Shown: positions 37,588 to 47,070 of the stretch, piece by piece
Numbering within the stretch: the stretch's first letter is position 1
Layout of the letters: every line of letters begins with the position of its first letter
Assembly: GCA_964647785.1 (NCBI GenBank)
Contig: CAZYJD010000002.1
Coordinates: 14,186-78,185, forward strand
Length of the DNA stretch: 64,000 bases
Direction of reading: 5' to 3'
Origin: CAZYJD01 sp964647785
GTDB lineage: Bacteria > Bacteroidota > Bacteroidia > NS11-12g > UBA9320
Notes under the pieces: generated by a model
Seen by the model: only the letters and a program-made list of their open reading frames with translations
Told to the model about the DNA's origin: nothing
Database searches by the model: none
Program-made: the position numbers and the translations under genes

Positions 37588-38157
37588 ATGAGCAAGCCGG
37601 ATAAAATACCAGAAAGCCTTATTCGAAAGGCACAGAAGGGAGACCGGAAAGCTCAAAAAGCGTTGTTTGAAATCATGGCTCCCTATATGATGGGGGTTTG
37701 CCTCAGGTATACAAAGAATCGTGAAGAAGCTGAAGATCTTTTACATGATGGTTTCATAAGGCTCTTTGAAAGATTGGAAAAGTTCTCTTTTCAAAGTTCC
37801 ATTGAGGCCTGGACTAGAAGGGTTTTTGTAAATATGTGCATCAACCACATTACCAGAGGAAGAGCCAAATACCATCATGAAGAACTGGAAGAAGATCAGT
37901 TTTTAGATGAAACTGAACCTTCAACCTCTTCATCAGAGTTGTTAGATCGCCTGAGTATGAATGAAATTCTCGAATGCATGAATGAGCTACCCGAGAAATA
38001 TGGTTTGGTGCTCAATTTGTTTGCCATAGACGGTCTTTCACATCAAGAGATAGCATCTATTTGCGGCATCAGCGAAGGTGCCTCAAAAAGCAGACTATCA
38101 AGAGCCAGGATTTTATTGAACGAACGCATAGTAGAAATACTGAAGAAAAAGAAATGA
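37588..38157 (+). CDS. ECF-type RNA polymerase sigma factor
   Basis: A 189-aa extracytoplasmic-function sigma factor. Region 2 (about 20-90) includes RYTKNREEAEDLLHDGFIRLFE and the promoter-melting WTRRVFVNMCINHI. Region 4 (about 130-180) has the helix-turn-helix LSHQEIASICGISEGASKSRLSRAR. The basic tail ends ILKKKK. Region 1.1 and 3 are absent, as is normal for this class. Its stop codon overlaps the start of the next gene (ATGA), which encodes a membrane protein with anti-sigma features. The operon therefore probably controls its own response to an envelope signal. Confidence 0.95.
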   Translation: MSKPDKIPESLIRKAQKGDRKAQKALFEIMAPYMMGVCLRYTKNREEAEDLLHDGFIRLFERLEKFSFQSSIEAWTRRVFVNMCINHITRGRAKYHHEELEEDQFLDETEPSTSSSELLDRLSMNEILECMNELPEKYGLVLNLFAIDGLSHQEIASICGISEGASKSRLSRARILLNERIVEILKKKK

Positions 38158-39431
38158 GCGACCATCGCCATATCGACGATAAACTGAAAGAAAAATGGGA
38201 GGATGCCCGTTTTCCTGTTGGAGACGATATGTGGAAGCGCGTGTCTGCCAGTCTGGATCAAAAGAAGCGGCGCTTTTTCTGGTGGACCTGGACGTCAGTT
38301 GCATCTGTTCTTGTAATGATTGGAGGATTTTTGATTTGGATATATCATCCGTCAATGCAAGAAAAGAATGAGGATGCCGAAAGAAAAGGATTAACAGAGC
38401 AACCGTCTTCAAATAAGGCTCAACTTAAAGGGTCAGATGAGCCAGATTGCGTTGAACATGATATTTTGCCCGAGCTTGAGAATAACGCAATAAGTCTTGA
38501 TACAAAAAATAATGAACAGGTTTCTGAGGTAGTAAAGGTGAAGCCAAAAGCAGAACCAAAGGAAGGAAATGATTTGAATGTGGCTGGTAAGCGGTTTACA
38601 CCCATGGCATTGCCATTCAAGTCATGTGTGAAATGTTTTGAAGTTCCTTACGTCTTATTTGAAATGCCTCCCTTGGCGCAAATGGACATGGTTGTTCCTG
38701 CAGTTGCACCTTCAGAGAACCCGACTCGCCCAGATATTTATTTGGGGCTGCATATCAATCCGGCAGGTATCCTAAACGGATGGGCTGCAGTACAGGGGAA
38801 GAATGCATTCATCAACCGCAGGTTTAATGATGTATTGAACCAAAGCCTTGCCGGTAAATATTTGATGAATTATGGCCTAGAGACGCAGGTTTTATACAAC
38901 AGTGGTTGGGGTTTCGAGTTGGGACTGGATGTAAGCAAAACGGAAGAAACCTATGCCTACCGATATGAAATCAATGAGTTTCCTGTGGTGGATGAAAATA
39001 AGGGGATCGTGGCATATTTACCATTGGCTCCTCAAGACAGAATTTCAGTAAACCAGCAAAGTGCCAATCATTGGTTGATGGTGCAATTGCCGGTTACAAT
39101 GCTGTACGATAAAAAGCTGAAGAACGAAAAATTTGGCTGGACAGCAAAACTTGGGTTGAGCCCTGCTTTGCTGTGGAGAACGGAAGGATACCTACCAGAT
39201 GAAACGAATCTCCAAATTCGCAATTTGACGGATAAAGTGCAGGATGGGTTTCATTTGGCTGCGCGATTCGGTGTATCTTTGAATTATATGCCTGCTGCTA
39301 AATGGCGCATCAGCACAGGGCCAATCCTTACTGAAAATCTAAGCAATATGGCAAAAACCGGTACGGCACTTGAACTGAAACCAAGGGCACTTGGCTGGAA
39401 CCTGAGCACAAGCTTTCAATTGAGTCTTTGA
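38154..39431 (+). CDS. Membrane protein: anti-sigma-like N-terminus, beta-barrel-like C-terminus
   Basis: A 425-aa protein starting at the ATG that overlaps the sigma-factor stop. The frame opens 93 nt earlier, but that part lies within the sigma gene. Residues 1-35 are charged and resemble the cytoplasmic part of small anti-sigma proteins (DDKLKEKWEDARFPVGDDMWKRV). A single membrane helix follows (about 41-65; SVASVLVMIGGFLIWIY). A long acidic linker runs to about residue 165. The C-terminal part (about 195-425) looks like an outer-membrane or barrel-type domain, with YLGLHINPAGILNGW, FGWTAKLGLSP and the final WNLSTSFQLSL. I infer anti-sigma function from position and layout. Confidence 0.75.
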   Translation: MSDHRHIDDKLKEKWEDARFPVGDDMWKRVSASLDQKKRRFFWWTWTSVASVLVMIGGFLIWIYHPSMQEKNEDAERKGLTEQPSSNKAQLKGSDEPDCVEHDILPELENNAISLDTKNNEQVSEVVKVKPKAEPKEGNDLNVAGKRFTPMALPFKSCVKCFEVPYVLFEMPPLAQMDMVVPAVAPSENPTRPDIYLGLHINPAGILNGWAAVQGKNAFINRRFNDVLNQSLAGKYLMNYGLETQVLYNSGWGFELGLDVSKTEETYAYRYEINEFPVVDENKGIVAYLPLAPQDRISVNQQSANHWLMVQLPVTMLYDKKLKNEKFGWTAKLGLSPALLWRTEGYLPDETNLQIRNLTDKVQDGFHLAARFGVSLNYMPAAKWRISTGPILTENLSNMAKTGTALELKPRALGWNLSTSFQLSL

Positions 39432-41842
39432 AGAAACTGATCTACATATCGATATTGCTTTTCAGCACCTTCTTGATCAAGGCACAAGGCGTTCACAAGG
39501 CAGGCTTTTTAGATATGCAGGGTGATTTATATGCCTTGAGCACCATTGCAAATGCAAGTGTACTTCAAGTCGGCGATACATCTTTATGCCTCTATAACTG
39601 GCAATCCGTAGAGTGGGAGAAGAAAAGTGAAGTTGATTATGTCACATTGGACCTTGTGCCCGGTAGCTTTCAATATGTGGCCGATGTGACTTATAAAGAA
39701 GATATTTACTTATTGGCCAAAGGTGTTTCCATCAGTCAGGGTACTGAGCACTATCAACTTTTTAGAATTTCTGAGGAGAAATGGTTTAGGGTGAGTCCAG
39801 CGCAGCTCGAGAGTGCGCAGAGCATTAACGATCTTGTGGTGCACGATGAAGACCTTATTTTGTTCGGTGTTTTTTCTGAAGGTTTGATGATCAGAAATAT
39901 GCTTCAGTTTTCCGGCGGAGTATGGAATTTTACAGGGGCAATTTTAACAAGAAGCATAGCCTCTGATACCATCATGGATGTTCAAAGCTTCAATGGAGTC
40001 TTATTTGCCTGCGGTATTTTTACCATAGACGGAAAGCGTTACACGGTGGCTTATCTCACCAATGGGGATTGGAAGCCAATGGACTATCCACCCTTCATTG
40101 ATTATAGTTTGAATTTTGAGGTATATCGCGATAAGCTTGTCTTGTTTGGAGGTGATCCGGAAGAGAAAGAGCGTTTTCATTATTGGGATGGCAAGCAATG
40201 GACGAATATCTCACAAGGAATGAAAGATGTTCAAGTAGAGCGTTTGAGCGATTTATTTGCATACAAGGATGAGCTGTATGCAATGGGTCTCTTCAAAAGA
40301 AATGGTGAACAGTATAGTTTATTCAAATTTGACGGCCAAAGCTGGCAGCCCGTTTTGTTAGGAAATGCATTCTTTCAGAGCGTCTCGGTTACGGATGATG
40401 GCGTGTTAATGACCATGGAGGATGAGCAATTCATGGGCTACCATTTCAGGAAAAGAATGTTCATTCGTTCAGGTTTTCACTATTGGTATGCAGGTTATTA
40501 CCTGGATAAGGATAACAATTGTATCTACAATGCTGGGGTCGATGCGCCATATATCTCCGCATCGGAGTCAGTAAAAGCAAGTGGTATGAGATTTTTCGCA
40601 GATCAAGATGGTGAATTGGCAATTCCACTGAGCAATGGTGAATTGTCTGTACAAACGGATTTACCGCGTTTTTACCGATTGGCTTGTGATCTTAAATCAG
40701 ATAGAAAAATAAGGTTCGATTCGCTGGGAATTTTTGAGCCCAAAAGAGCCGTATATGTTTATGAAAGCCGACCACAGGCAGAGATATTATTGCGCCCTAA
40801 TTTGAGTTGGAACATACAGTCTGCTTCAGAAAATGAGTTCATCCTCTGTGTGAAAAATAGTGGAAGTGCCATCCTAAAATTAGCAAAGCTATCTGTAAGT
40901 TTTTCTTCTCAGTTCGATGGGTTCTGGTCAGAGTGGCCCCCTAACACGCTAACAGACAGCAGTGCATCATGGCTGATAGAAAATTTACTCCCCAATGAGG
41001 AACGCTGCTTCAGCATCCGGCTTCGTTTGGATGGAGGTTTGGTGGAAGGTGAACGACTTAAAATAGGAGCTGATATCGATAGCGATGAACTCGACTGGCA
41101 AGATAACTGGGGTAAAAAAGATGAACTTGAACTGGGCGAAGGCGAAGTGCCTGAAAAACCCGTTTATAAATTATCTGCCCAGAATGAAATCTTGAGTTCG
41201 AGCACCAATAGTTTAGACTACAAGCTCGGTTTTCAAAATGAAACAGGTGGACTGGTAACCCGACTGCGTTTTGTTGACACCCTTGATGAGGCGATTAGAA
41301 TAGATCCACGAGGCATTCATTACATCAGCAGCCATCCCGTGAGTCTAAGCCCGTCGTATTACATCGATCAAAATGGCAAATACCGCTACATCCTGAATTG
41401 GACCATGAACGATCTGGAATTGTTGGATAAGAGTATCGATGCCAATCAAGCCAGAGCATTTGTTGATTTTAGGGTGTATTTGAGACATGAAGATGAAAAA
41501 CAGTGGGAGGTATGCAATCAAGCCAGTGTTTTTGTTAATCAATTGGAACCTACCAAAACCAATGTGGTTTGCAATAGTTACAGCGATAAATTAACCATAG
41601 GGGTCTTGCCTCCTGAAAAAAGGCACTTAATGATCTATCCACAACCTGCAAATGGAAAAATCACCGTAGAAGGAAAGTTGTATCACCCGGTTGAGTTCTC
41701 TGTATTTGATATTCAAGGCAGAGAAATTGGTGCATACCATCTAGATACCGAACAAAATCAAAAGATGACAATACATCTTGCTCCCGGCACTTATATTCTG
41801 CGCACCTGTCATGGGGAAACACATAAGCTTCTGATTTACTAA
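39428..41842 (+). CDS. Secreted protein with T9SS type A sorting domain, third gene of the sigma operon
   Basis: An 804-aa secreted protein. It starts at a TTG that overlaps the previous stop (TTGA); no ATG lies near, and the signal peptide (LIYISILLFSTFLIKAQ) follows directly. Residues about 25-345 hold a repeating pattern with aromatic and GG motifs (YDKLVLFGGDPEEKERFHYW), perhaps a beta-propeller like kelch units. Residues about 450-720 contain beta-sandwich domains seen in T9SS cargo (DUF7619-like: GFQNETGGLVTRLRFVDTLD). The C-terminus (YPQPANGKITVEGKLYHPV, then YILRTCHGETHKLLIY) is a type A sorting domain. It is probably a target of the cognate sigma factor, given the coupling. Confidence 0.8.
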   Translation: MKKLIYISILLFSTFLIKAQGVHKAGFLDMQGDLYALSTIANASVLQVGDTSLCLYNWQSVEWEKKSEVDYVTLDLVPGSFQYVADVTYKEDIYLLAKGVSISQGTEHYQLFRISEEKWFRVSPAQLESAQSINDLVVHDEDLILFGVFSEGLMIRNMLQFSGGVWNFTGAILTRSIASDTIMDVQSFNGVLFACGIFTIDGKRYTVAYLTNGDWKPMDYPPFIDYSLNFEVYRDKLVLFGGDPEEKERFHYWDGKQWTNISQGMKDVQVERLSDLFAYKDELYAMGLFKRNGEQYSLFKFDGQSWQPVLLGNAFFQSVSVTDDGVLMTMEDEQFMGYHFRKRMFIRSGFHYWYAGYYLDKDNNCIYNAGVDAPYISASESVKASGMRFFADQDGELAIPLSNGELSVQTDLPRFYRLACDLKSDRKIRFDSLGIFEPKRAVYVYESRPQAEILLRPNLSWNIQSASENEFILCVKNSGSAILKLAKLSVSFSSQFDGFWSEWPPNTLTDSSASWLIENLLPNEERCFSIRLRLDGGLVEGERLKIGADIDSDELDWQDNWGKKDELELGEGEVPEKPVYKLSAQNEILSSSTNSLDYKLGFQNETGGLVTRLRFVDTLDEAIRIDPRGIHYISSHPVSLSPSYYIDQNGKYRYILNWTMNDLELLDKSIDANQARAFVDFRVYLRHEDEKQWEVCNQASVFVNQLEPTKTNVVCNSYSDKLTIGVLPPEKRHLMIYPQPANGKITVEGKLYHPVEFSVFDIQGREIGAYHLDTEQNQKMTIHLAPGTYILRTCHGETHKLLIY

Positions 41843-41854
41843 TTAAACTTCATT

Positions 41855-42553
41855 CTATTCCGTAAAAGCGAGTGAAATAAGTCCAATTGACCCAGGGTTC
41901 ACTTTTGCCAGCTGCATCCAGCATGCTTCCATGGTTGCACCAGTTGTAAACACATCGTCCAACAGCAGTATATGGGTGTTCTCCAGTTGGGAATGATCCC
42001 TTAGGGAAAAGCTCTGGGATACATTCTCCCATCGGTCTATGCGGTTTTTTTGCGTTTGAGAAGGGCCGTAGTTCACCCTTAATAAGGAAGAATCGTTGAG
42101 TTTAATGCCGGTTTTTTCTGAAAAACCTTTGGCAATGAGTGCACTTTGATTAAAACCCCTGATGGCTTTTTTTCTAGGATGTAAGGGAACAGGAATTACC
42201 CAATCAAAAGTAATATGACCATAAAGTTGATTGAACAACACGCCCATCATATTACCCATATGCAATGCAAGGTTTTTTTCTTGTAGGTATTTGATTTGAT
42301 GAAGAATACTTTGCGTTGGATTATCTTTTCGGTATACGAGATATGACCAAACCAAGTCAGCTGGAATTCGCCCGAGAATGGCAGATCTCATCGGGTGATT
42401 TTCGGTTGTTTGCAACTCATATCGAGGCAACTCCTTTTCACAAGTAAGACAAAAATATGCCTCCTCCCGGTGAAGGGGGCATTTACACAACAAGCAGTTA
42501 CGAGGGTATATCAACTGCAACAGTCCGTTGAGCATGTCCTTTGCTCGGTACAT
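41855..42553 (-). CDS. ComF-family phosphoribosyltransferase
   Basis: A 232-aa protein of the ComF/GntX family. A zinc-ribbon-like region comes first (CLLCKCPLHREEAYFCLTC). The phosphoribosyltransferase fold carries the phosphate loop LLLDDVFTTGATMEAC and the upstream RGFNQSALIAKGF. ComF proteins are linked to DNA uptake in competence, but many genomes have them without competence, so the role is open. The frame is open much further upstream (42676); I chose the ATG at 42553, because the next candidate (42535) removes conserved residues and everything upstream lies in the divergent thiL promoter. Convergent with the T9SS gene at 41842. Confidence 0.85.
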   Translation of the reverse strand: MYRAKDMLNGLLQLIYPRNCLLCKCPLHREEAYFCLTCEKELPRYELQTTENHPMRSAILGRIPADLVWSYLVYRKDNPTQSILHQIKYLQEKNLALHMGNMMGVLFNQLYGHITFDWVIPVPLHPRKKAIRGFNQSALIAKGFSEKTGIKLNDSSLLRVNYGPSQTQKNRIDRWENVSQSFSLRDHSQLENTHILLLDDVFTTGATMEACWMQLAKVNPGSIGLISLAFTE

Positions 42554-42567
42554 GCTACCAATATATG

Positions 42568-42575
42568 TACTTTTG
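42568..42575 (+). promoter_or_regulatory. -7 box (TACTTTTG) for thiL
   Basis: Exact TAnnTTTG match, 16 nt before the ATG at 42592 and 7 nt before the ATG at 42583. It lies in the short divergent region with the comF-like gene and supports a very short leader. Confidence 0.45.
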
Positions 42576-42591
42576 CCATCACATGGCAGAA

Positions 42592-43629
42592 ATGTTTGAA
42601 AATGAAAGTAAACCGAATCTCGATCAGCTTGGCGAGTTTGGTTTGATTGATCACCTTTTGAGTAACAACGCAACAAGGCGAAAAGAAACGGTGCTTTCTA
42701 CGGGTGATGATGCTTGTTTAATTGATGCCGTTGAGGGGCGATATCAAGTAATTAGCACGGATATGCTGGTAGAAGGGGTGCACTTCGATTTAATGTACAC
42801 GCCACTGGCACATTTAGGATACAAAGCTGTTGTGGTGAATCTGTCAGATATCTGTGCAATGAATGCAAGGCCTGAACAGGTTTTGGTAAGCATAGCCCTT
42901 TCCAGCAAGTTTACCTTGGACGCAGTTGAAGAGCTTTACAAAGGAATTTACCTTGCCTGCGAGAAATATGAAATAGACCTGGTTGGCGGAGATACCAGCA
43001 GCAGCCAGAAAGGCCTAATCATTGGTGTAACGGCCATTGGAAGTGTTGAAAAGGGGAGGGAAGTAAAGCGATCAGGTGCCAAATCCGGCGATTTACTTTG
43101 TGTAACGGGTGACCTTGGTGGAGCTTACATGGGGCTTCAACTTCTTGAAAGAGAGAAAAGGGTGTTCATTGAAAATCCGGCAATGCAACCTGAACTGGAT
43201 GGATTTGATTACATTCTTCAACGTCAATTGAAGCCGGAAGCTCGGGTGGATGCCATTGAGTTTTTTCTGAAGCATAATATTTTGCCCTCATCGATGATTG
43301 ATGTTTCAGATGGATTGAGCAGTGAAGTCTTGCATTTGAGCAAGCAATCAGAGGTAGGCTTTAAAATTTATGAGGAGAAACTACCTATAGACCATCAAAC
43401 AACAAACTTGGCCTTGGAATTCAATATAGATCCCAACACCGCTGTTCTCAATGGCGGCGAGGACTATGAATTGCTGTTTACCCTTCCACAGTCTGATTTT
43501 GACCACATAAAAAACAGCCCGGATATCTCAGTTATCGGCTATGCGGTTGAAAAACATGAAGGCAATACACTCATTACTAAATCAGGAGGAGCATATGATC
43601 TCAAAGCCCAGGGTTGGAAAAGTTTTTAG
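42592..43629 (+). CDS. thiL: Thiamine-monophosphate kinase ThiL
   Basis: Makes the coenzyme thiamine diphosphate by phosphorylating thiamine monophosphate. The 345-aa protein starts GEFGLIDHL, with the ATP-binding TGDDACLID, ISTDMLVEGVHFDL and VVVNLSDICAMNA, then DLVGGDTSSSQ and SMIDVSDGLSSEVLH. This is the full ThiL/PurM-like two-domain arrangement. Starts at 42583 (3 residues longer) and 42541 are also open; the -7 box at 42568-42575 excludes the longest. The gene overlaps the next one (a TonB-dependent receptor) by 35 nt, so the two are probably cotranscribed. No thiamine riboswitch was seen before it. Confidence 0.94.
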   Translation: MFENESKPNLDQLGEFGLIDHLLSNNATRRKETVLSTGDDACLIDAVEGRYQVISTDMLVEGVHFDLMYTPLAHLGYKAVVVNLSDICAMNARPEQVLVSIALSSKFTLDAVEELYKGIYLACEKYEIDLVGGDTSSSQKGLIIGVTAIGSVEKGREVKRSGAKSGDLLCVTGDLGGAYMGLQLLEREKRVFIENPAMQPELDGFDYILQRQLKPEARVDAIEFFLKHNILPSSMIDVSDGLSSEVLHLSKQSEVGFKIYEEKLPIDHQTTNLALEFNIDPNTAVLNGGEDYELLFTLPQSDFDHIKNSPDISVIGYAVEKHEGNTLITKSGGAYDLKAQGWKSF

Positions 43630-45565
43630 TTGCCTCTTCCTAATCATCAGTAGCTTTTTTGCTCATTCACAATCTGTTCAACTGAAGGAGGCTCAAGTAC
43701 ACAGTTTGCGCATGAGCGGAGGAGAACGCCTTGCGGGTCAACCGGTAGAACTGATCAGCTTTGAGGAAATTCAGCAAATGAATGTTCGAAGCATCGATGA
43801 GTTGTTGAGGTATTTGCCTTTAATGGATGTTCAGAGCAGAGGCATGTTCGGCTCGCAAAGTGATTTAAGTCTCAGGGGTAGTTCATTCAATCAGGTATTG
43901 GTTTTAATAGACGGGATGCGAAGTGGAGACCCATTGACAGGGCATTTTGCATCCTATTTGCCGGTAAGCATTGCTGAGATAGAGCGGATTGAAGTTTTAC
44001 GAGGCCCTGCTGCTGCCATTTACGGAGCCGATGCTGTTGGTGGAGTGATTCACATCATCACCAAAACGAACCCCCTTGTTTCCATAAGAAATAATTCAGA
44101 AGAGGTTTTAAAGGGCACCTTCGGAAGCTTTGGTTTTAGAGGAATGGAAGGGGGAATCTATGGTAGAATAAGTACAAGAGAAGATGCCATTTGGCAGCAA
44201 AACGGAGGGATGCAATGGAATCAGGCAATTGGCCCTCCAAACTCTGATACAAGCCATTCCGGCTTCAATCATATTACGGGTTCATATGCATTGGGCTATC
44301 AATCTCCCGGTGGAAAATACCGTATGCAAACCCGCTATGGATGGGATGCCCGTGCATTTGATGCCAGAAACTTCTACACCCTCAGCAGATCTGATCAAGG
44401 TATTGAGGAGGTGGAGCGATGGATGCTGCAGCATAAGAGTGTGCTCAACCCTACCGGTCCAAACCCTTTGGAGTTGTCTTTAAACTTGGTAAGAGGCTCT
44501 GATAGCTTTTTATTCAGTCCTGCCTCACGAGCCAATGTGCACCAAACCAGTTACGCATCGGTTCAATTGATTCAACGCATGCGCATATCAGAGATGCACG
44601 AATTTTTATACGGACTCATGTTTGATGATCGTCGCATTGAAAGCAACGACAGAGGCAATCGAGTCAATCAAAGATGGAGTGGTTACTTCACCGGACAGTT
44701 CGTCAAGAATCATTTGCGGTTGAATTACGGGCTGAGAACAGAATGGGATGATCATTACAAATTCGAACCATTGCCACAGTTCTCTGCCCTCTATCACAAA
44801 AAGAGGATGGTTTACCGCATGATGGCATCGAGAGGCATACGAGGGGCCGATTTTACAGAGCGCTATTACAACACCTCGTTACCGACCAACCTTCTGCCGG
44901 GAAGAAACCTGGGTAACCCTGCCCTTCGAGCAGAGCGATTTTGGAATTTCGAAGGCGGGTTGAGATGGGCCAAAGGAAATTTACAAACAGAAGTGAATGT
45001 GTTTTATCGTTTGGGGAATGACCTGATAGATTATCGCATGGTAAATGGGGCGGCTATTTTGCAGCAGTTTATTCCTCAAACCACCTTGGATGAACAAGCG
45101 TCATATCTTTGGGCTGATAACATCAGAAGGTTGGACGTATACGGCCTGGAGTTCAGTGGTAATTATCACAAGAAATGGCGCAATTTGAGAACACTAGATG
45201 TCCGTTGGGGCTATGGTTATAATGGTTTGCAATACGAAAGGAGTGGATTTTCAAAATATATCTCTGGTACCACCAGGCATTTGTTGAACGGCAGCATTCG
45301 GTATACCCAAAGAGGAATATCTGTGCTGTCTCAGGGGCTATTAAAAGACCGATATGCCATTGACTTACCGGTGGCTGGTTTTCAATACGATAAAACGTAT
45401 TTCCAGTGGAATCTGAAGTTCTCTGTGAATCCATCGTCAGATATGAGTATATTCATGGAGCTAAATAATGTTTTAGACCGGGTGGTCTCTGATATTTATG
45501 GCGCAGTGCTTCCCGGCAGATGGGTGATGGCAGGAATTCATTACGGTTTAGATAATTATCGCTAA
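43595..45565 (+). CDS. TonB-dependent outer-membrane receptor (BtuB/FepA-like)
   Basis: A 656-aa outer-membrane transporter driven by TonB. The ATG at 43595 lies 4 nt after a good ribosome-binding site (AGGAGGA, 43584-43590), and it gives the signal peptide SCLFLIISSFFAHSQ. The plug domain (about 50-160) includes RSIDELLRYLPLMDVQSRG, SLRGSSFNQVLVLIDG and IERIEVLRGPAAAIYGADAVGGVI. The rest is a 22-strand-like barrel ending WVMAGIHYGLDNYR. It overlaps thiL by 35 nt and is followed 4 nt later by a FAD protein. The substrate cannot be read from sequence; linkage to thiL makes a thiamine-related compound a reasonable guess. Confidence 0.9.
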   Translation: MISKPRVGKVFSCLFLIISSFFAHSQSVQLKEAQVHSLRMSGGERLAGQPVELISFEEIQQMNVRSIDELLRYLPLMDVQSRGMFGSQSDLSLRGSSFNQVLVLIDGMRSGDPLTGHFASYLPVSIAEIERIEVLRGPAAAIYGADAVGGVIHIITKTNPLVSIRNNSEEVLKGTFGSFGFRGMEGGIYGRISTREDAIWQQNGGMQWNQAIGPPNSDTSHSGFNHITGSYALGYQSPGGKYRMQTRYGWDARAFDARNFYTLSRSDQGIEEVERWMLQHKSVLNPTGPNPLELSLNLVRGSDSFLFSPASRANVHQTSYASVQLIQRMRISEMHEFLYGLMFDDRRIESNDRGNRVNQRWSGYFTGQFVKNHLRLNYGLRTEWDDHYKFEPLPQFSALYHKKRMVYRMMASRGIRGADFTERYYNTSLPTNLLPGRNLGNPALRAERFWNFEGGLRWAKGNLQTEVNVFYRLGNDLIDYRMVNGAAILQQFIPQTTLDEQASYLWADNIRRLDVYGLEFSGNYHKKWRNLRTLDVRWGYGYNGLQYERSGFSKYISGTTRHLLNGSIRYTQRGISVLSQGLLKDRYAIDLPVAGFQYDKTYFQWNLKFSVNPSSDMSIFMELNNVLDRVVSDIYGAVLPGRWVMAGIHYGLDNYR

Positions 45566-45569
45566 AAAT

Positions 45570-46976
45570 TTGACCATTAAAAAAAAGTATCAATACCTAA
45601 TCATTGGCAGTGGGCCAACCGGGCTGGGCGCTGCCCATCGACTCAAAGAGCTCGGTATTACCGATTTTCTTGTGCTGGAGAAAGAAAACAAAATCGGGGG
45701 ACTTGCAACGAGTTTTGTGGATGAGAAAGGCTTTACATGGGATGTTGGCGGCCATGTTCAATTCTCGCATTACCAATATTTTGATGACTTGATGATCAAA
45801 GCTCTTGGGGCTGAGGGCTGGTTAGAGCATGAACGGGAAAGTTGGGTTTGGATGAATAACAGGTTTGTACCTTACCCATTCCAAAACAATATACGTCATC
45901 TTCCCAAAGACGTGATGTGGGATTGTCTTCAAGGCATCATTCAGGCGCATACGGATAAAGGTGGGAGCCCGGAGCACTTTGCCGACTGGATAAGGGCAAC
46001 CTTCGGTGAGGGCATTGCACGTCATTTCATGTTGCCTTACAATTTCAAGGTATGGGCCTATCCGCCAGAACAAATGTCTTATGAGTGGATCGGTGAAAGG
46101 GTGGCGGTGACGGATCTTGAAAGGGTAAGTCGAAATATCATATTTGAACAGGATGATGTTTCCTGGGGTCCCAATAATACGTTTCGTTTTCCTTTGAAAG
46201 GGGGCACCGGAGCCATCTGGGATGCCGTAGGTCGGAACTTAATTGGAATGGAGCATATTCGCCTGCAAGCACAAGTGAAGTCGATAGACTCAAAAATGAA
46301 GAAGGTATTGTTGTTGAATGATGAGGAGATTGAATATGAACACCTCCTTAGCACCATGCCACTTGATTTGTTGGTGAAGGTAACATCTGAAGCAACTGAG
46401 CAGGAGCATGAAAAGGCGTCATTTCTGAAATACAGCCATACCAATATCGTTGGAATTGGCTTGAGCGGTCAGCCGCCGGAACATTTAAAGACCAAATGTT
46501 GGATGTACTTCCCAGAATCGCACAGCCCGTATTACAGGGTTACCGTATTTTCCAATTATAGCCCGAACAATGTTCCATTGCCCGGAAAGCAATGGAGCCT
46601 GATGACCGAAACCAGTGAATCTGAGTATAAAAAAGTTGATCAGGAGAATTTGGTGAGGCACACCATAGAAGCACTCAAGCAGGATCAATTGATTTCAGCG
46701 AATGATGATATTCTCTCTGTATTTAAAGTCCGTTTTCATCACGGATATCCAACACCTACCCTCAAAAGAAATGAAGCATTGTCCCATTTATTGCCGTGGT
46801 TTGAAAAACACGACATGTACAGCAGAGGGCGTTTCGGGGCTTGGAAATACGAAGTTAGCAACCAGGATCACAGCCTAATGCAAGGCGTGGAGTGGGTGAA
46901 CAGAATGGTGCTTGGCGTTCCGGAATTGAGTTTGCCATTTCCGGCAGTTGCCAATTCCATGTGGGGGAAGAAATAA
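45570..46976 (+). CDS. FAD-dependent amine-oxidase-like oxidoreductase
   Basis: A 468-aa flavoprotein of the NAD(P)/FAD amine-oxidase superfamily (protoporphyrinogen-oxidase and UDP-galactopyranose-mutase-like group). The dinucleotide-binding motif is near the N-terminus (LIIGSGPTGLGAAHRLKELG), followed by LEKENKIGGLATS and WDVGGHVQFSH. The start is TTG at 45570, 4 nt after the receptor stop; no closer ATG leaves the Rossmann strand intact. The C-terminal FAD contact is in YSRGRFGAWKYEVSNQDHSLMQG. The UDP-galactopyranose-mutase-like motif suggests a sugar-nucleotide or carotenoid-type substrate, but I cannot assign one. It follows the TonB receptor in an operon. Confidence 0.82.
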   Translation: MTIKKKYQYLIIGSGPTGLGAAHRLKELGITDFLVLEKENKIGGLATSFVDEKGFTWDVGGHVQFSHYQYFDDLMIKALGAEGWLEHERESWVWMNNRFVPYPFQNNIRHLPKDVMWDCLQGIIQAHTDKGGSPEHFADWIRATFGEGIARHFMLPYNFKVWAYPPEQMSYEWIGERVAVTDLERVSRNIIFEQDDVSWGPNNTFRFPLKGGTGAIWDAVGRNLIGMEHIRLQAQVKSIDSKMKKVLLLNDEEIEYEHLLSTMPLDLLVKVTSEATEQEHEKASFLKYSHTNIVGIGLSGQPPEHLKTKCWMYFPESHSPYYRVTVFSNYSPNNVPLPGKQWSLMTETSESEYKKVDQENLVRHTIEALKQDQLISANDDILSVFKVRFHHGYPTPTLKRNEALSHLLPWFEKHDMYSRGRFGAWKYEVSNQDHSLMQGVEWVNRMVLGVPELSLPFPAVANSMWGKK

Positions 46977-47070
46977 CTGATCATTGTAAATTTATATTGA
47001 AGAAGACAAACTCAAGTCGGATTCATACGTTCGTATTAAGAGAATTCGTATCTTGCTTTTTAATAATTTC

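Noticed and set aside
42541..42592. Possible thiamine riboswitch ahead of thiL
   Set aside because: The divergent space is only about 40 nt, too short for a TPP riboswitch, and no conserved motifs are visible.
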